From Murimonas intestini (lineage in GTDB: Bacteria > Bacillota > Clostridia > Lachnospirales > Lachnospiraceae): 64,000 nucleotides of DNA. Below, piece after piece: positions 1-8,484 of this stretch. The position numbers and the translations under genes are program-made. The notes below the pieces were generated by a model, which had not been told where the DNA came from, did no database searches, and was given only the letters and a program-made list of their open reading frames with translations. Location of the stretch: NCBI GenBank assembly GCA_003148945.1, contig QGGY01000002.1, forward strand, positions 372,001-436,000, read 5' to 3'. Numbering within the stretch: the stretch's first letter is position 1; each line of letters begins with the position of its first letter.

Positions 1-1926
1 GCCTGCAAGCTCTTTTACCGGAACTACTGTACAGCCTGAAAGCTTCTCTGTCATATCTCTGCTCATATCCGGCGCCGCATCGCTTATCCCCTCCGGCAGG
101 CGTCCAGTAAAGATCACGGGGAATCCCTGCCCCTGAGCCTTTATGGCAAATTCCGCAGCCGCCCTTGTTATAAACCGGGAGCCTGAGATCACCAGCGCTC
201 TCAGCTCTGTACCATTCACTCTCAGTATTTTCTCCTTCTCATCAAAAGAAGCGTTGTATAGATCAGGTTCAGCGAACACATCAGAAGGAATCAGCAGAAA
301 ATTGATCTGGTTCTCTGTCAGGTATCTGCAGGCATGTATGTTGCTCTCATATTCCCCTGCCCACTGGCTCTCCCCATGGTAAAGAAGCGCCACCTTCGCA
401 CAGTCTGTGCCGCCGTCGATCAGATGGCAGATGCGGTTCGTATAAGCCATCAGCGCCCCAAAAGCACGATACTGGGGATTCTCACCATGTGCATAAAAAT
501 GAGGCGGACAGTCCGGGTCAGGAAACGCTTTCGGAGAAAACGCATGGGGGACAAAACGGTTTACGCCCCTAGCCAGAAAATGATCCATCAGATATTTCTC
601 TGTGCGCACTCCCAGCCTCCATCCATATGCCCCAAAGTTTTCACACATACAGCGCCCTTTTTTCTTAGGATCTACAGCAGCCGCAGAGGCCCCCATCCTT
701 CCCAGCATATAGTGATAAAATCCCGCATCATCCTGGCACATCTGCGGCTGTCTTCTCGGTGCATCCTGTGCTCCGGGCACTACCTGGCCGCCGATATTAT
801 CAATGCCCGCCATATGCTGGCCGGATAAGCCCCTGAAAAAATGCCCCATACTTGGTCCCAGATTTGCATTAGAATCACAATCCTCCAGCATATGACCTAT
901 ATATTCTGTCCCATGCTCCTGACACCATTCTCCCAGCTGGTTTGAAAAACACTCAGACACCAGCCTGCTGACCGCATTCATATATGCAATGCGCATCCTG
1001 GCCGTCAGATGAGTATCTGCATCCTGGCTCCACAGACAGTTCAGATGAGATCTCCATCCGTCATCCCCATATTCCCGTGTAAAGGCCTTTTCCATTTCTT
1101 TTGACCAGGAAAGCGGCATATCCGGTTTCCCTATCAGGTCACCAGCCGTATATCCCGGGGTATTTCCAATTGGCGGCTCGTCACTGAAAAAACCTGCTAT
1201 CACATTTCCAAAATATTTCCCGTATCTTCTATAATGGGGTTCATAGACAGCGTCTATCAGCAGACGGCAGGAGTCCCTGTCCAGAAAATTTATATAGTCA
1301 TTCCGTCCTTTTGCATCTCTTGTCAGATAGATTATGTAAATCTTCCAATATCCTTCCGGCACATCCCATATCAGTCTACTGCCTTTTATATCCTCTGTCA
1401 AATCAACTGTCTCTCCCTCTGCGCCGCCCTCCAGGATGCGGGACGCAAGGACACGAAACAGCCGGTCATCATTAAATTTTCTGATTCCCTCCGGCTCGGG
1501 AGGCATCCATGGCGGTGCCGGCTGCGGCCTGGCATAGGCCGCCACGTCAATTTCCATTTCCTTCCTGGGCCCCCAGGATCCTAATGTATTATAATCCAGA
1601 TACTGGTGGCAGTACATGGCATCTGCATTTACGACTGCACCGGCAGCATACCCGGTGGGAAAATGCTGGTCATCCAGGATCCATACGCGCATATTTCTCT
1701 TTACCGCTTCATCCAGAATGATGTCCATGTCTCTCCACCACCCGGGTCCTGCAAAATCAGGATGAGGACGGCTCTCCACACATACCTCATCTATATTAGA
1801 TTCCTTGATCGCTTTCATATATTCTCTTAATACGGCTTCCTCTTCCCCATGCTGCCAGAAAAAAGGCAGAATATAATTTCCGCCCTTATTCTCTAATAAT
1901 TGTGTAACCCTTTCTCTCAGGTCCAT
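1..1926 (-). CDS. Glycoside hydrolase, GH106 (alpha-L-rhamnosidase)-like, 3' end outside window
   Basis: The frame is open for 642 codons from an ATG at 1926 to the left window edge, so the C-terminal part is missing. The start MDLRERVTQLLENKGG is followed by PFFWQHGEEE (about residues 21-30), VCVESRPHPDF near 50 and VWILDDQHFPTGYAAG near 80. I associate this pattern with the TIM-barrel part of GH106-like hydrolases; these often act on rhamnose-containing or other plant and host glycans. No signal peptide is visible, so it probably acts in the cytoplasm on imported oligosaccharides. It lies 11 bp after the second permease gene and is the last visible gene of the sugar-uptake operon. The family assignment is from memory of motifs and the substrate is unknown. 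Confidence 0.65.
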   Translation of the reverse strand, partial: MDLRERVTQLLENKGGNYILPFFWQHGEEEAVLREYMKAIKESNIDEVCVESRPHPDFAGPGWWRDMDIILDEAVKRNMRVWILDDQHFPTGYAAGAVVNADAMYCHQYLDYNTLGSWGPRKEMEIDVAAYARPQPAPPWMPPEPEGIRKFNDDRLFRVLASRILEGGAEGETVDLTEDIKGSRLIWDVPEGYWKIYIIYLTRDAKGRNDYINFLDRDSCRLLIDAVYEPHYRRYGKYFGNVIAGFFSDEPPIGNTPGYTAGDLIGKPDMPLSWSKEMEKAFTREYGDDGWRSHLNCLWSQDADTHLTARMRIAYMNAVSRLVSECFSNQLGEWCQEHGTEYIGHMLEDCDSNANLGPSMGHFFRGLSGQHMAGIDNIGGQVVPGAQDAPRRQPQMCQDDAGFYHYMLGRMGASAAAVDPKKKGRCMCENFGAYGWRLGVRTEKYLMDHFLARGVNRFVPHAFSPKAFPDPDCPPHFYAHGENPQYRAFGALMAYTNRICHLIDGGTDCAKVALLYHGESQWAGEYESNIHACRYLTENQINFLLIPSDVFAEPDLYNASFDEKEKILRVNGTELRALVISGSRFITRAAAEFAIKAQGQGFPVIFTGRLPEGISDAAPDMSRDMTEKLSGCTVVPVKELAG

Positions 1927-1937
1927 AATCTCTCCTC

Positions 1938-2843
1938 TCATTCTTTCACCCCGCCCAGTGTGATTCCTTTTACAAAGTACTTCTGGAAAAACGGGTAAGC
2001 GCACATTACCGGCAGGATACCGATCACAGCAACTGCCATACGCATTGTAGTGGACGGCAGCTGCTGGGTGGCCTTTGCCGCCAGCTCCGAGTTATTTGCC
2101 AGGAAATTGATATTTTCATTGATCTTATTTAACACGATCTGGATCGTAAAATACTGTGAACCTCCATTTTCTGTCAGGAAATACAGGCCATTCGTCCAAT
2201 CATTCCAGTAACCGATGCCTGTCATCAGCCCTATTGTCGCCAGGATCGGCACTGACAGAGGAAGCACTATTTTAGTAAACACAGAAAATACGCCTGCACC
2301 GTCAATTTTTGCCGCCTCCAGAATACTGGGGCTGATACTGTTAGTGAAATAATTTTTAACCAGCACCACATTAAACGGACTCATCAGAAACGAAGGGACG
2401 ATCAATGCCCAGATGGTGTTCTTTATGTGGAAGATATTTGAGTATACATAATAGCTCGCCACGATCCCTCCGTTAAAGAGCATAGTAAAAATGCTCAGAA
2501 ACATCAGAATTTTATGTCCGGGCAGTTTATCGTTGCTTACAGCAAAGGCAAATGTACTTGTAATAACAAGGCTTAAAACTGTACCCACAACTGTCACTAC
2601 AATTGTCATCATATATGCACGCCCAATGGTCCCCCATTCAGAAGCAATATACTTGTATGCTTCCAGGCTCCATTTCGCCGGTGCGAAGGAATAGCCATTT
2701 ATAAGCGCTGTCTGGTTATCCGTGAAAGAAGCAATTACCAGCAGGACAAATGGGAGCAGCGCCAATAGAGATCCAATGATCATGACTGCATGTGCCGCAA
2801 TCTGCCATACGGTGCTTTCATTTATTTTTCTTTTCTCATTCAT
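1938..2843 (-). CDS. Carbohydrate ABC transporter permease (LplC/YtcP type)
   Basis: This 301-residue inner membrane subunit forms half of the translocation pore of a sugar ABC importer. Several hydrophobic segments are visible, starting with one at about residues 15-37 (AVMIIGSLLALLPFVLLVI). The cytoplasmic EAA loop that docks the ATPase is seen as EAAKIDGAGVFSVF followed by KIVLPLSVP, near residue 175-200. The C-terminus KYFVKGITLGGVKE is typical of LplC-like permeases. It follows the LplB-like gene by 11 bp and precedes the GH106-like gene by 11 bp, so all three are cotranscribed. No ATPase gene is in the module; such systems commonly share an MsmK/UgpC-type ATPase encoded elsewhere (known for the family, inferred here). 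Confidence 0.9.
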   Translation of the reverse strand: MNEKRKINESTVWQIAAHAVMIIGSLLALLPFVLLVIASFTDNQTALINGYSFAPAKWSLEAYKYIASEWGTIGRAYMMTIVVTVVGTVLSLVITSTFAFAVSNDKLPGHKILMFLSIFTMLFNGGIVASYYVYSNIFHIKNTIWALIVPSFLMSPFNVVLVKNYFTNSISPSILEAAKIDGAGVFSVFTKIVLPLSVPILATIGLMTGIGYWNDWTNGLYFLTENGGSQYFTIQIVLNKINENINFLANNSELAAKATQQLPSTTMRMAVAVIGILPVMCAYPFFQKYFVKGITLGGVKE

Positions 2844-2854
2844 GGTATCCCTCC

Positions 2855-3811
2855 TTAAAACAATGCATTCTCTTTGCTGACCCTGCGGATGAAAGCATTC
2901 GCTCCAAGGATCATCACAAACCCGACAATAGACTGATATACGCTGGCCGCACTTGACATACCGAAATCACTGCTCTTCATCAGCGCGTTATAGACATATA
3001 CATCAATGGTCCTGGTCACGCTGTACAAAGAACCGCTGTTCATGGGTATCTGATAGAAAAGCCCGAAATCTGAATAGAAGATACGCCCGATCTGAAGGAC
3101 GAACATAGTAATAATCGTGGGCTTTAAAAGTGGAATAGTAATACGCTTAATCTGCTGCCATTTAGAGGCCCCGTCCAGAGTAGCTGCCTCATAATAATCC
3201 TGGCTGATGCCCACAATGCTGCTGTAGTAGATAATCATGGCATAGCCGACGCCTTTCCACAGGTGCACAAAAGTCAGGATAAACGGCCAGTATTTTGGCG
3301 TGTTGTACCAGGATACGGGATCCATCCCCAGATTAGCCAAAATCCCATTATTGATCAGTCCTGTCTCAGCTGAGAGCAGAGCATAAGCCAGATAACTGGC
3401 GATTACCCAGCTCATCAGATATGGCAGAAGGATCAGGCTCTGGTACAGCCTGCTGGCAACCTTGCTTCGTATCTCATTGATGAGAATGGCTATCCCAATG
3501 GCAAACACTGTCGTCAGGATGATAAATGCTATATTATAAAGCAGTGTGTTTCTCGTAATCGTCAATGCGTCCTTAGAAGCAAAAAGGAATTTAAAATTAT
3601 CAAATCCGCACCAGTCACTGCCAAAGATCCCCTTTCTAAAGTTCAGATTCTTAAAGGCTATGACAATACCGAACATGGGGAGATAATTATTGCAGAGCAT
3701 GTAAATGACACCTGGAAGTGCCAGCAGATAATACGGGAGATATTCTTTCCAGCGGAATTTCTTTTTTGTCTTTCCTGCATTTTTCCCAGGAACTACTTTT
3801 TTATCAGACAT
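2855..3811 (-). CDS. Carbohydrate ABC transporter permease (LplB type)
   Basis: This 318-residue membrane subunit is the partner permease of the downstream LplC-like protein. It has a basic cytoplasmic N-terminus (KNAGKTKKKFRWKEYLPYYLL) leading into the first membrane segment at about residues 27-45. The EAA loop is EAATLDGASKWQQI then KRITIPLLKP near residue 210. The C-terminus FIRRVSKENALF is typical for LplB homologues. The start ATG at 3811 has a GGAGG site just upstream. A strong hairpin with a T-run (3832-3860) lies between the binding-protein gene and this gene, which would make permease expression lower than that of the binding protein. Confidence 0.9.
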   Translation of the reverse strand: MSDKKVVPGKNAGKTKKKFRWKEYLPYYLLALPGVIYMLCNNYLPMFGIVIAFKNLNFRKGIFGSDWCGFDNFKFLFASKDALTITRNTLLYNIAFIILTTVFAIGIAILINEIRSKVASRLYQSLILLPYLMSWVIASYLAYALLSAETGLINNGILANLGMDPVSWYNTPKYWPFILTFVHLWKGVGYAMIIYYSSIVGISQDYYEAATLDGASKWQQIKRITIPLLKPTIITMFVLQIGRIFYSDFGLFYQIPMNSGSLYSVTRTIDVYVYNALMKSSDFGMSSAASVYQSIVGFVMILGANAFIRRVSKENALF

Positions 3812-3831
3812 TTTAACCCTCCTTTAGGCGG

Positions 3832-3860
3832 AAAAAGGCTCCGGGATGATCCCCGGAGCC
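3832..3860 (-). terminator. Intercistronic terminator/attenuator between binding protein and permeases
   Basis: On the minus strand the 9-bp arms GGCTCCGGG and CCCGGAGCC (3852-3860 and 3837-3845) close a short loop and are followed by TTTTT (3832-3836). It sits between the solute-binding gene and the permease genes in the same direction, so it probably lets only part of the transcripts continue. Partial termination of this kind is common after sugar-binding-protein genes; the fraction here is unknown. Confidence 0.75.
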
Positions 3861-3924
3861 TCCCTCTCATTCATTTTATCAGGGCAGCCATCCAGTAACC
3901 GGACAGCTGCGCTTCCATATTCTA

Positions 3925-5439
3925 TTATTCCTGAGCCGCTTTCCATTCGTCATACTGTCTCTGATTTTCAGCGATAACCTCATCGATGCCCGCCGCTTTC
4001 AGGGAGCTTCTGAAGTTCTCCAGCTCTGTCGCAGGATCCACTACCCCGAGGCCAAGGACTGCCTGGTACTGGGTGATGACATCGCTGACTGCCGCATACT
4101 GTGTCTTCACAGGTTCGCTGTTGAAACAATATCCAAGTGCCTTCGAAATATGTTCTTCTTTGACAGATTCATTAAATTCTTTCATTTTATCATAATAAGT
4201 CTCATCCATAGGAGGCAGCTGATAATCCTGCATCTTATCGCCCCAAACATTTAAGATAGCCGTATATGGCGTGTTGCTGCTGTCAATCCCTTCCGGGTAC
4301 TCGATCAGGCAGTCGCTTCCCTCCTGGAAATTCCAGTGTTCCCCTTCAATACCGCGGTAGATCAGGTTAATGAGATCTTTATCCTTATATGTAAGGTACA
4401 AAAACTCCATCGTCTTCTCCGGGTTGTCACAGGTGATCGGGATCATCCACTGTGTAACCTGATACAGCTGAGTCATAGATGTCGGCGCTGATGTATACAG
4501 AGGAACAATTTCTGTCCCTACATAATCCTGCATTAAACGGGTGTGGTTGAGGATCATGTCCGGCTCTGCACTTGAAAACATCCCGAAATAATTTCCTGTC
4601 TGCATCTGTACAAGGGAAGAATCTGTCACTGTATTACAGTCTTTGGACAAATAGCCTTCCTCAAACCAGGTCCTCACTGTATTACAGAAGCTCTCAAATT
4701 CTGCTGTCTCAAAATAATTTACGATTTCGTCCCCGCCGTTGCCATAGTCTGTCAGAACACCTGACGCATATGTGGCACCCAGCTGGTCTGTGTGGTCAAA
4801 GAAAGAATACAGCGGGTCTTCACTTCCGTTTATAGCTACACAGTGGAACGCCCCTCCTTCCCCTTCCTGAACTACTTTAAAAATATCTGTCAGCTCATCT
4901 GCCGTATAAATTTTATTCTCGTCATATTCAATGTTGTATTTATCCAGCAAATCTTTACGGCACTCAAAAGCTTTTACACGCGCCATTTTTTCTTCTGTGG
5001 GAATTCCGTAAAGAGCGCCATTAAAATAACCGCCATTCATAGCAATTCCTTCTGCTGTCAGTATGTCCTGGCCATACTCCTCTACCAGGTCATCCAGCTC
5101 GATCAGCATGCCTTTATTTACATAATTGGCTACACCGCCTTCAAAAATGCTGATTGCCAGATCCAGTTTTTCTCCTGAGGATACCATCAGGCTTGTGGTA
5201 TTGTTCGTTTCAAAAGCGCTTACAGGATAGAATGTCACATGGACGCCAATCTCAGATTCTACACGTGCATTGATTCCATCCTCCACCTTCTGCAGATCCG
5301 GCGGTGTAGTTCCGAGAGTCGGATACTGGATAACTATCTCATAGATGTCATCCTCCGCTGCTGATACAGTCATACCACTGGTCATTCCCATGGCCATGAC
5401 AGCCGACATTGCAAGTGCTGCTGCTCTTTTCAATTTCAT
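3925..5439 (-). CDS. Extracellular carbohydrate solute-binding protein
   Basis: This 504-residue protein captures the substrate for the LplBC-type permeases. It has a Sec signal peptide: MKLKR, a hydrophobic stretch to about residue 26, and a likely signal peptidase I site after VSA (VSA-AEDD). There is no cysteine in the signal region, so unlike most Gram-positive binding proteins it is not an obvious lipoprotein. The mature part has family-1-type features such as a Tyr/Trp-rich body and the C-terminus ENQRQYDEWKAAQE. A GGGAGG site lies 8 bp before the ATG. It is the first gene of the transport operon, preceded by a 332-bp regulatory region. Confidence 0.88.
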   Translation of the reverse strand: MKLKRAAALAMSAVMAMGMTSGMTVSAAEDDIYEIVIQYPTLGTTPPDLQKVEDGINARVESEIGVHVTFYPVSAFETNNTTSLMVSSGEKLDLAISIFEGGVANYVNKGMLIELDDLVEEYGQDILTAEGIAMNGGYFNGALYGIPTEEKMARVKAFECRKDLLDKYNIEYDENKIYTADELTDIFKVVQEGEGGAFHCVAINGSEDPLYSFFDHTDQLGATYASGVLTDYGNGGDEIVNYFETAEFESFCNTVRTWFEEGYLSKDCNTVTDSSLVQMQTGNYFGMFSSAEPDMILNHTRLMQDYVGTEIVPLYTSAPTSMTQLYQVTQWMIPITCDNPEKTMEFLYLTYKDKDLINLIYRGIEGEHWNFQEGSDCLIEYPEGIDSSNTPYTAILNVWGDKMQDYQLPPMDETYYDKMKEFNESVKEEHISKALGYCFNSEPVKTQYAAVSDVITQYQAVLGLGVVDPATELENFRSSLKAAGIDEVIAENQRQYDEWKAAQE

Positions 5440-5495
5440 TTTTGTTTCCTCCCTTGATTTGTTTTCGTTGACTCTTTGTCATCTGTTGGGATAAT

Positions 5496-5522
5496 TGTAT
5501 AATAATTCTTATGCTCCAACAA
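5496..5522 (-). promoter_or_regulatory. Candidate promoter of the sugar ABC operon
   Basis: On the minus strand a -10-like TATACA (5496-5501) is preceded by a poor -35, TTGTTG (5517-5522), at 15 bp. A weak core promoter beside an activator site is what one expects for AraC-type control. The exact boxes are uncertain. Confidence 0.4.
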
Positions 5523-5542
5523 TTATGGAACCCGACATTCTA

Positions 5543-5604
5543 TTTCACTTTTACGACTTTGCTTATTATAATTTTACGATCCATATTTTCACTTTTACGA
5601 CTTT
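5543..5604 (-). promoter_or_regulatory. Phased repeats, probable YesN (AraC-type) operator
   Basis: An 18-bp sequence is repeated perfectly at 5543-5560 and 5587-5604 (plus strand TTTCACTTTTACGACTTT). The core TTTTACGA occurs a third time between them at 5572-5579. The three cores start at 5549, 5572 and 5593, so they are 23 and 21 bp apart, about two helical turns each. The nearest copy lies 20 bp upstream of the weak -35 of the binding-protein gene. AraC-type activators typically bind such direct repeats. The adjacent YesN-like regulator is the obvious candidate (inference). Confidence 0.6.
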
Positions 5605-5642
5605 ATTTTCAAACAAGCCCTGGTCCGGTACAGGGAGATATG

Positions 5643-5694
5643 TATATAAATACCGGGAATGCTGGATTTTTACAGCATCCCCGGTATTTATATA
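5643..5694. repeat. 22-bp inverted repeat, long hairpin
   Basis: The arms 5643-5664 and 5673-5694 pair over 22 bp with a single mismatch and an 8-nt loop. Neither strand has a clear T-run after the stem, so it is not a classical terminator. It lies between the end of the response regulator gene and the sugar operon promoter. It may protect the 3' end of the yesMN transcript or insulate the two operons. Confidence 0.7.
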
Positions 5695-5712
5695 TGCCAG
5701 AGCATTTTTCAA

Positions 5713-5739
5713 GTTACTGTTCACTCCGTGACCAGTAAC
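5713..5739. repeat. 27-nt palindromic repeat, copy 1
   Basis: The 12-nt arms GTTACTGTTCAC and GTGACCAGTAAC surround the loop TCC. A near-identical copy lies at 8313-8339, so the pair flanks the yesMN genes. It resembles small interspersed palindromes of bacterial genomes (inference). Confidence 0.75.
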
Positions 5740-5771
5740 ACGCTCCGGCCGTGTACTCTGCTCCTCTCTGG

Positions 5772-6569
5772 TCATATTTCTTCCTGCATATGATCCTTTC
5801 TGTACTGTGAAGGCGTACATCCATAATATCTCTTAAAAGAGGACGCAAAATACGGATAATTATTATATCCGGCCCTCTCTGCCGCTCTGTTTACATCGTT
5901 CTTCGGGTTTTCCAACAAAAGGCCTGCCAGCTTCATCCTCTCCTGAATCAGATACTGGCTGATCGACATCCCGCTTTCCTTCTTAAAGACGCGGTTCAGG
6001 TAATCCTTATTCAGAAACAGGGCATCAGCAATATCAGCCACCTGAAGTTCACTGTCACTCAGATGTCTGCTGATATACTCCTCCACTTGTTTTGCTATTT
6101 CTTTTGGGCTTCTCGTATTCCTTCCCGCTGCCTCCGGCTCTTCTTCGGGGCTTTCTGCCGCATAATACCTGGACAGCGCCTTATCCTTCCTGCGTGCCTC
6201 TGCTGTCTCACATACTTTGCGCAGACGCTGTTCAATCACTTCATAGGGAGCAGGCTTTAAAATATAATCACTGCTGCCCAGTGAAATCGCCTCCTGCGCA
6301 TATTCAAAACTGGCGTGGCAGGTCAGAAAGATACAGGCGATCTCCTGATTGCTTTCCCTGATCATCCGAAGCAGATCTATTCCGCTGTCTCCGGGCATTT
6401 CAATGTCACAGAGCATAATATCTACCTGCTGGGCTCTTATTATCTGCAGGGCACGTTCCGCGCTGCAGGCTGTCCAGATACTGCCGTCGATGCCGCAGGC
6501 TTTCCAGTTGACACCGTCCATCATTCCCTTTATAGCCACCATCTCATCATCTACGATTAACAGATTCAC
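5772..6569 (-). CDS. YesN-type response regulator (REC-AraC)
   Basis: This 265-residue protein receives a phosphoryl group from the adjacent YesM-like kinase and activates transcription. The receiver domain spans about residues 1-120, with acidic D7/D8, phospho-acceptor D55 (LCDIEMPG) and the conserved Lys of YILKPAPYE. The AraC DNA-binding domain covers about 155-260, with two helix-turn-helix units (VADIADALFLNKDYLNRVF and AERAGYNNYPYFASSF) and ending SQYRK. The start is a GTG at 6569 that overlaps the kinase stop codon (ATGTGA), with GGAGG just upstream, implying translational coupling. The likely target is the sugar operon next to it, where phased repeats are present. Confidence 0.92.
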   Translation of the reverse strand: MNLLIVDDEMVAIKGMMDGVNWKACGIDGSIWTACSAERALQIIRAQQVDIMLCDIEMPGDSGIDLLRMIRESNQEIACIFLTCHASFEYAQEAISLGSSDYILKPAPYEVIEQRLRKVCETAEARRKDKALSRYYAAESPEEEPEAAGRNTRSPKEIAKQVEEYISRHLSDSELQVADIADALFLNKDYLNRVFKKESGMSISQYLIQERMKLAGLLLENPKNDVNRAAERAGYNNYPYFASSFKRYYGCTPSQYRKDHMQEEI

Positions 6570-8242
6570 ATTTCCTCCTCCTTTGGCAGTACAATAGTAA
6601 AACAGGTGCCTTCACCCAGTTCTGATTCAACTGTGAGTTTTCCTCTCTCACCATAGAAATAACGTATTCTTCTGTATGAATTTGCAATTCCCACATGCAC
6701 ACGCCCCTGGTTTTCCTCCGGAAAAACTCCATTGTTAATATTATCAGCCATTTCAGGATCCATTCCCGGGCCGTCATCTGCTATGATAAAGACCGCCTCA
6801 TCCTCCGACGTGTACGCCTCTAAACGTATATGTACTTTCTGGTCATAATTTATCACATGCTTAAATATATTTTCTATGAAATTATGTATCAGAAGCGGCG
6901 GCACAGGCACTTCCAGCGCTTCAGGCTCCACTTCATATACAACTTCATACCAGTTGGGATACCGCATTGCAGACACTTCCAGATATTTCTGGATCAGGAC
7001 AAATTCTCTCCCGAAGGGCTGCAGGTCTTTTCCGCTCTGAAAAATATGCCTGAAATAATCAGAAAGATAAAGAGCCAGTTTCTGGATGTTCTGATAGTTC
7101 TCAATCTGTGCAAAGCTGTAAAGCAGATTGAACATATTCAGCAAAAAGTGAGGGCGGATCTGCAGCTGCAGATTTTTTAATTCCATCTTCCGTTTTTCCA
7201 GCTGCATTCTCTGACTTTCAAGTTCCTTTTCATAATTCTCTATCTTGAGCTCCTGGATCCTGTCCGCCATGGAGTTAAATGTACTGTCGATAACCTCAAA
7301 TTCTTCGGAAGACTTCTGATGGGGAATACGGTAAGACTGCTCGCCGCTCTCCAGATGTTCCATAGCATTTCTTATCCTTTTAAGGGGAGAGAGTACAATT
7401 CTATGCATGGCCAGGACAAGTACAGGTATCAGAAGCAGATACAGGCCAACCAGCACAAGACACAGGATCTGGAGCAGTGAAAGCCTGGAATAGCTGTCCT
7501 TGCGAGGCACAAACATACTCATCTGAAGATCAGACTTTTGGGAGACTGTATTTACATAAAGTGTTTGTTCCGGAACTTCTATACTCTCCTGCCTTTTGGA
7601 AAACCGGACATCCGTCTCCGAGAAGCTGGAATTTCTCTCTATCTCCGCAGCCAGATTTTCTAAAGAAAACAGAGCTCCATAATAAAAGTCATCCACTGCG
7701 CAGATTTTAATCACCCATTTGATCCCACCTATATTTGCAATAGACCAGTTACCATATCCAACCCCTGCATTTTCTTTCATCCATTCTATGATCTTCTCTT
7801 TCTGCCGGAGCATTTCCATCTCATTTTTTCCTTCCAGTGCAGTCAGACTGGCATATGTCTCTTCATATTTTTTGCCATACCAGAAAAAACCATCTGCCAG
7901 AGCTTTATTCCCTGCATTGCTGTTCAGATAACGGGCCAGCTTTGTCTCCGCCCGGTAATATGCCCCGTCACGCTCCCCCTGTGCAGCAAAGATATGGAAA
8001 TCTTCCCGGTCTTCTACCATAGAATAAAAGAATTCATTCATAGCCTCGATCCTGTTGTCCAACTGCTGCATAGCCAGATTAGACATACTCTCCATAGACT
8101 GTTCTGTCTGTATACGAGCACTCCACAGAGACTGCCCCACAGTCACAATAGCGATCAGATTAAAGGGGAGGATCAGCAGGATCAGGATCCAGACAAGCTT
8201 TCCCGTTATAGAATTCCATATTTTTATTTTCTCAATTTTCAT
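6566..8242 (-). CDS. YesM-type sensor histidine kinase
   Basis: This is a membrane kinase of about 558 residues that senses an extracellular carbohydrate-related signal. It has a first membrane segment near residues 12-35 (WILILLILPFNLIAIV), an extracellular sensor region, and a second segment near 270 (LVLVGLYLLLIPVLVL). A HAMP linker follows. The phospho-acceptor His is in LQIRPHFLLNMFNLL and the ATPase has HNFIENIFKH and DDGPGMD. This is the His_kinase/HATPase pair of the LytS/YesM class. I start it at the ATG 8242 because GAGG lies 8 bp upstream; GTG 8251 and ATG 8248 are in frame but too close to it. It overlaps the regulator gene by four bases. Confidence 0.9.
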   Translation of the reverse strand: MKIEKIKIWNSITGKLVWILILLILPFNLIAIVTVGQSLWSARIQTEQSMESMSNLAMQQLDNRIEAMNEFFYSMVEDREDFHIFAAQGERDGAYYRAETKLARYLNSNAGNKALADGFFWYGKKYEETYASLTALEGKNEMEMLRQKEKIIEWMKENAGVGYGNWSIANIGGIKWVIKICAVDDFYYGALFSLENLAAEIERNSSFSETDVRFSKRQESIEVPEQTLYVNTVSQKSDLQMSMFVPRKDSYSRLSLLQILCLVLVGLYLLLIPVLVLAMHRIVLSPLKRIRNAMEHLESGEQSYRIPHQKSSEEFEVIDSTFNSMADRIQELKIENYEKELESQRMQLEKRKMELKNLQLQIRPHFLLNMFNLLYSFAQIENYQNIQKLALYLSDYFRHIFQSGKDLQPFGREFVLIQKYLEVSAMRYPNWYEVVYEVEPEALEVPVPPLLIHNFIENIFKHVINYDQKVHIRLEAYTSEDEAVFIIADDGPGMDPEMADNINNGVFPEENQGRVHVGIANSYRRIRYFYGERGKLTVESELGEGTCFTIVLPKEEEM

Positions 8243-8268
8243 ACGCATCACCTCGCGACTCTGAGTTA

Positions 8269-8298
8269 AGTATAAGCTGTGTTATTCTTATATGTCAA
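8269..8298 (-). promoter_or_regulatory. Promoter of yesMN-like operon
   Basis: The -35 TTGACA (8293-8298) and -10 TATACT (8269-8274) are 18 bp apart on the minus strand. The -10 lies 26 bp upstream of the kinase start codon. Confidence 0.7.
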
Positions 8299-8312
8299 GA
8301 TATCTGGAAATC

Positions 8313-8339
8313 GTTACTGGTCACTCCGTGGCCAGTAAC
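8313..8339. repeat. 27-nt palindromic repeat, copy 2
   Basis: The arms GTTACTGGTCAC and GTGGCCAGTAAC surround the loop TCC. It differs from copy 1 at 5713-5739 by two bases in 27. It lies just upstream of the kinase promoter. Confidence 0.75.
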
Positions 8340-8484
8340 CTAAAATCTCACACTTGACATGCAGTTCTCATTCTGTTAGTCTCTATACTAAATCTGATCC
8401 ATCCCGAAAAATACAGATACATAGAAAGTTTAAAAATTGAAGAATAAGAAAATTACAAATAAGTACAACAAGGAGGGGATTTAT

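Noticed and set aside
334-828. Plus-strand ORF of 164 codons
   Set aside because: It lies opposite the long open minus-strand frame of the glycoside hydrolase, has no protein-like composition and no ribosome binding site.
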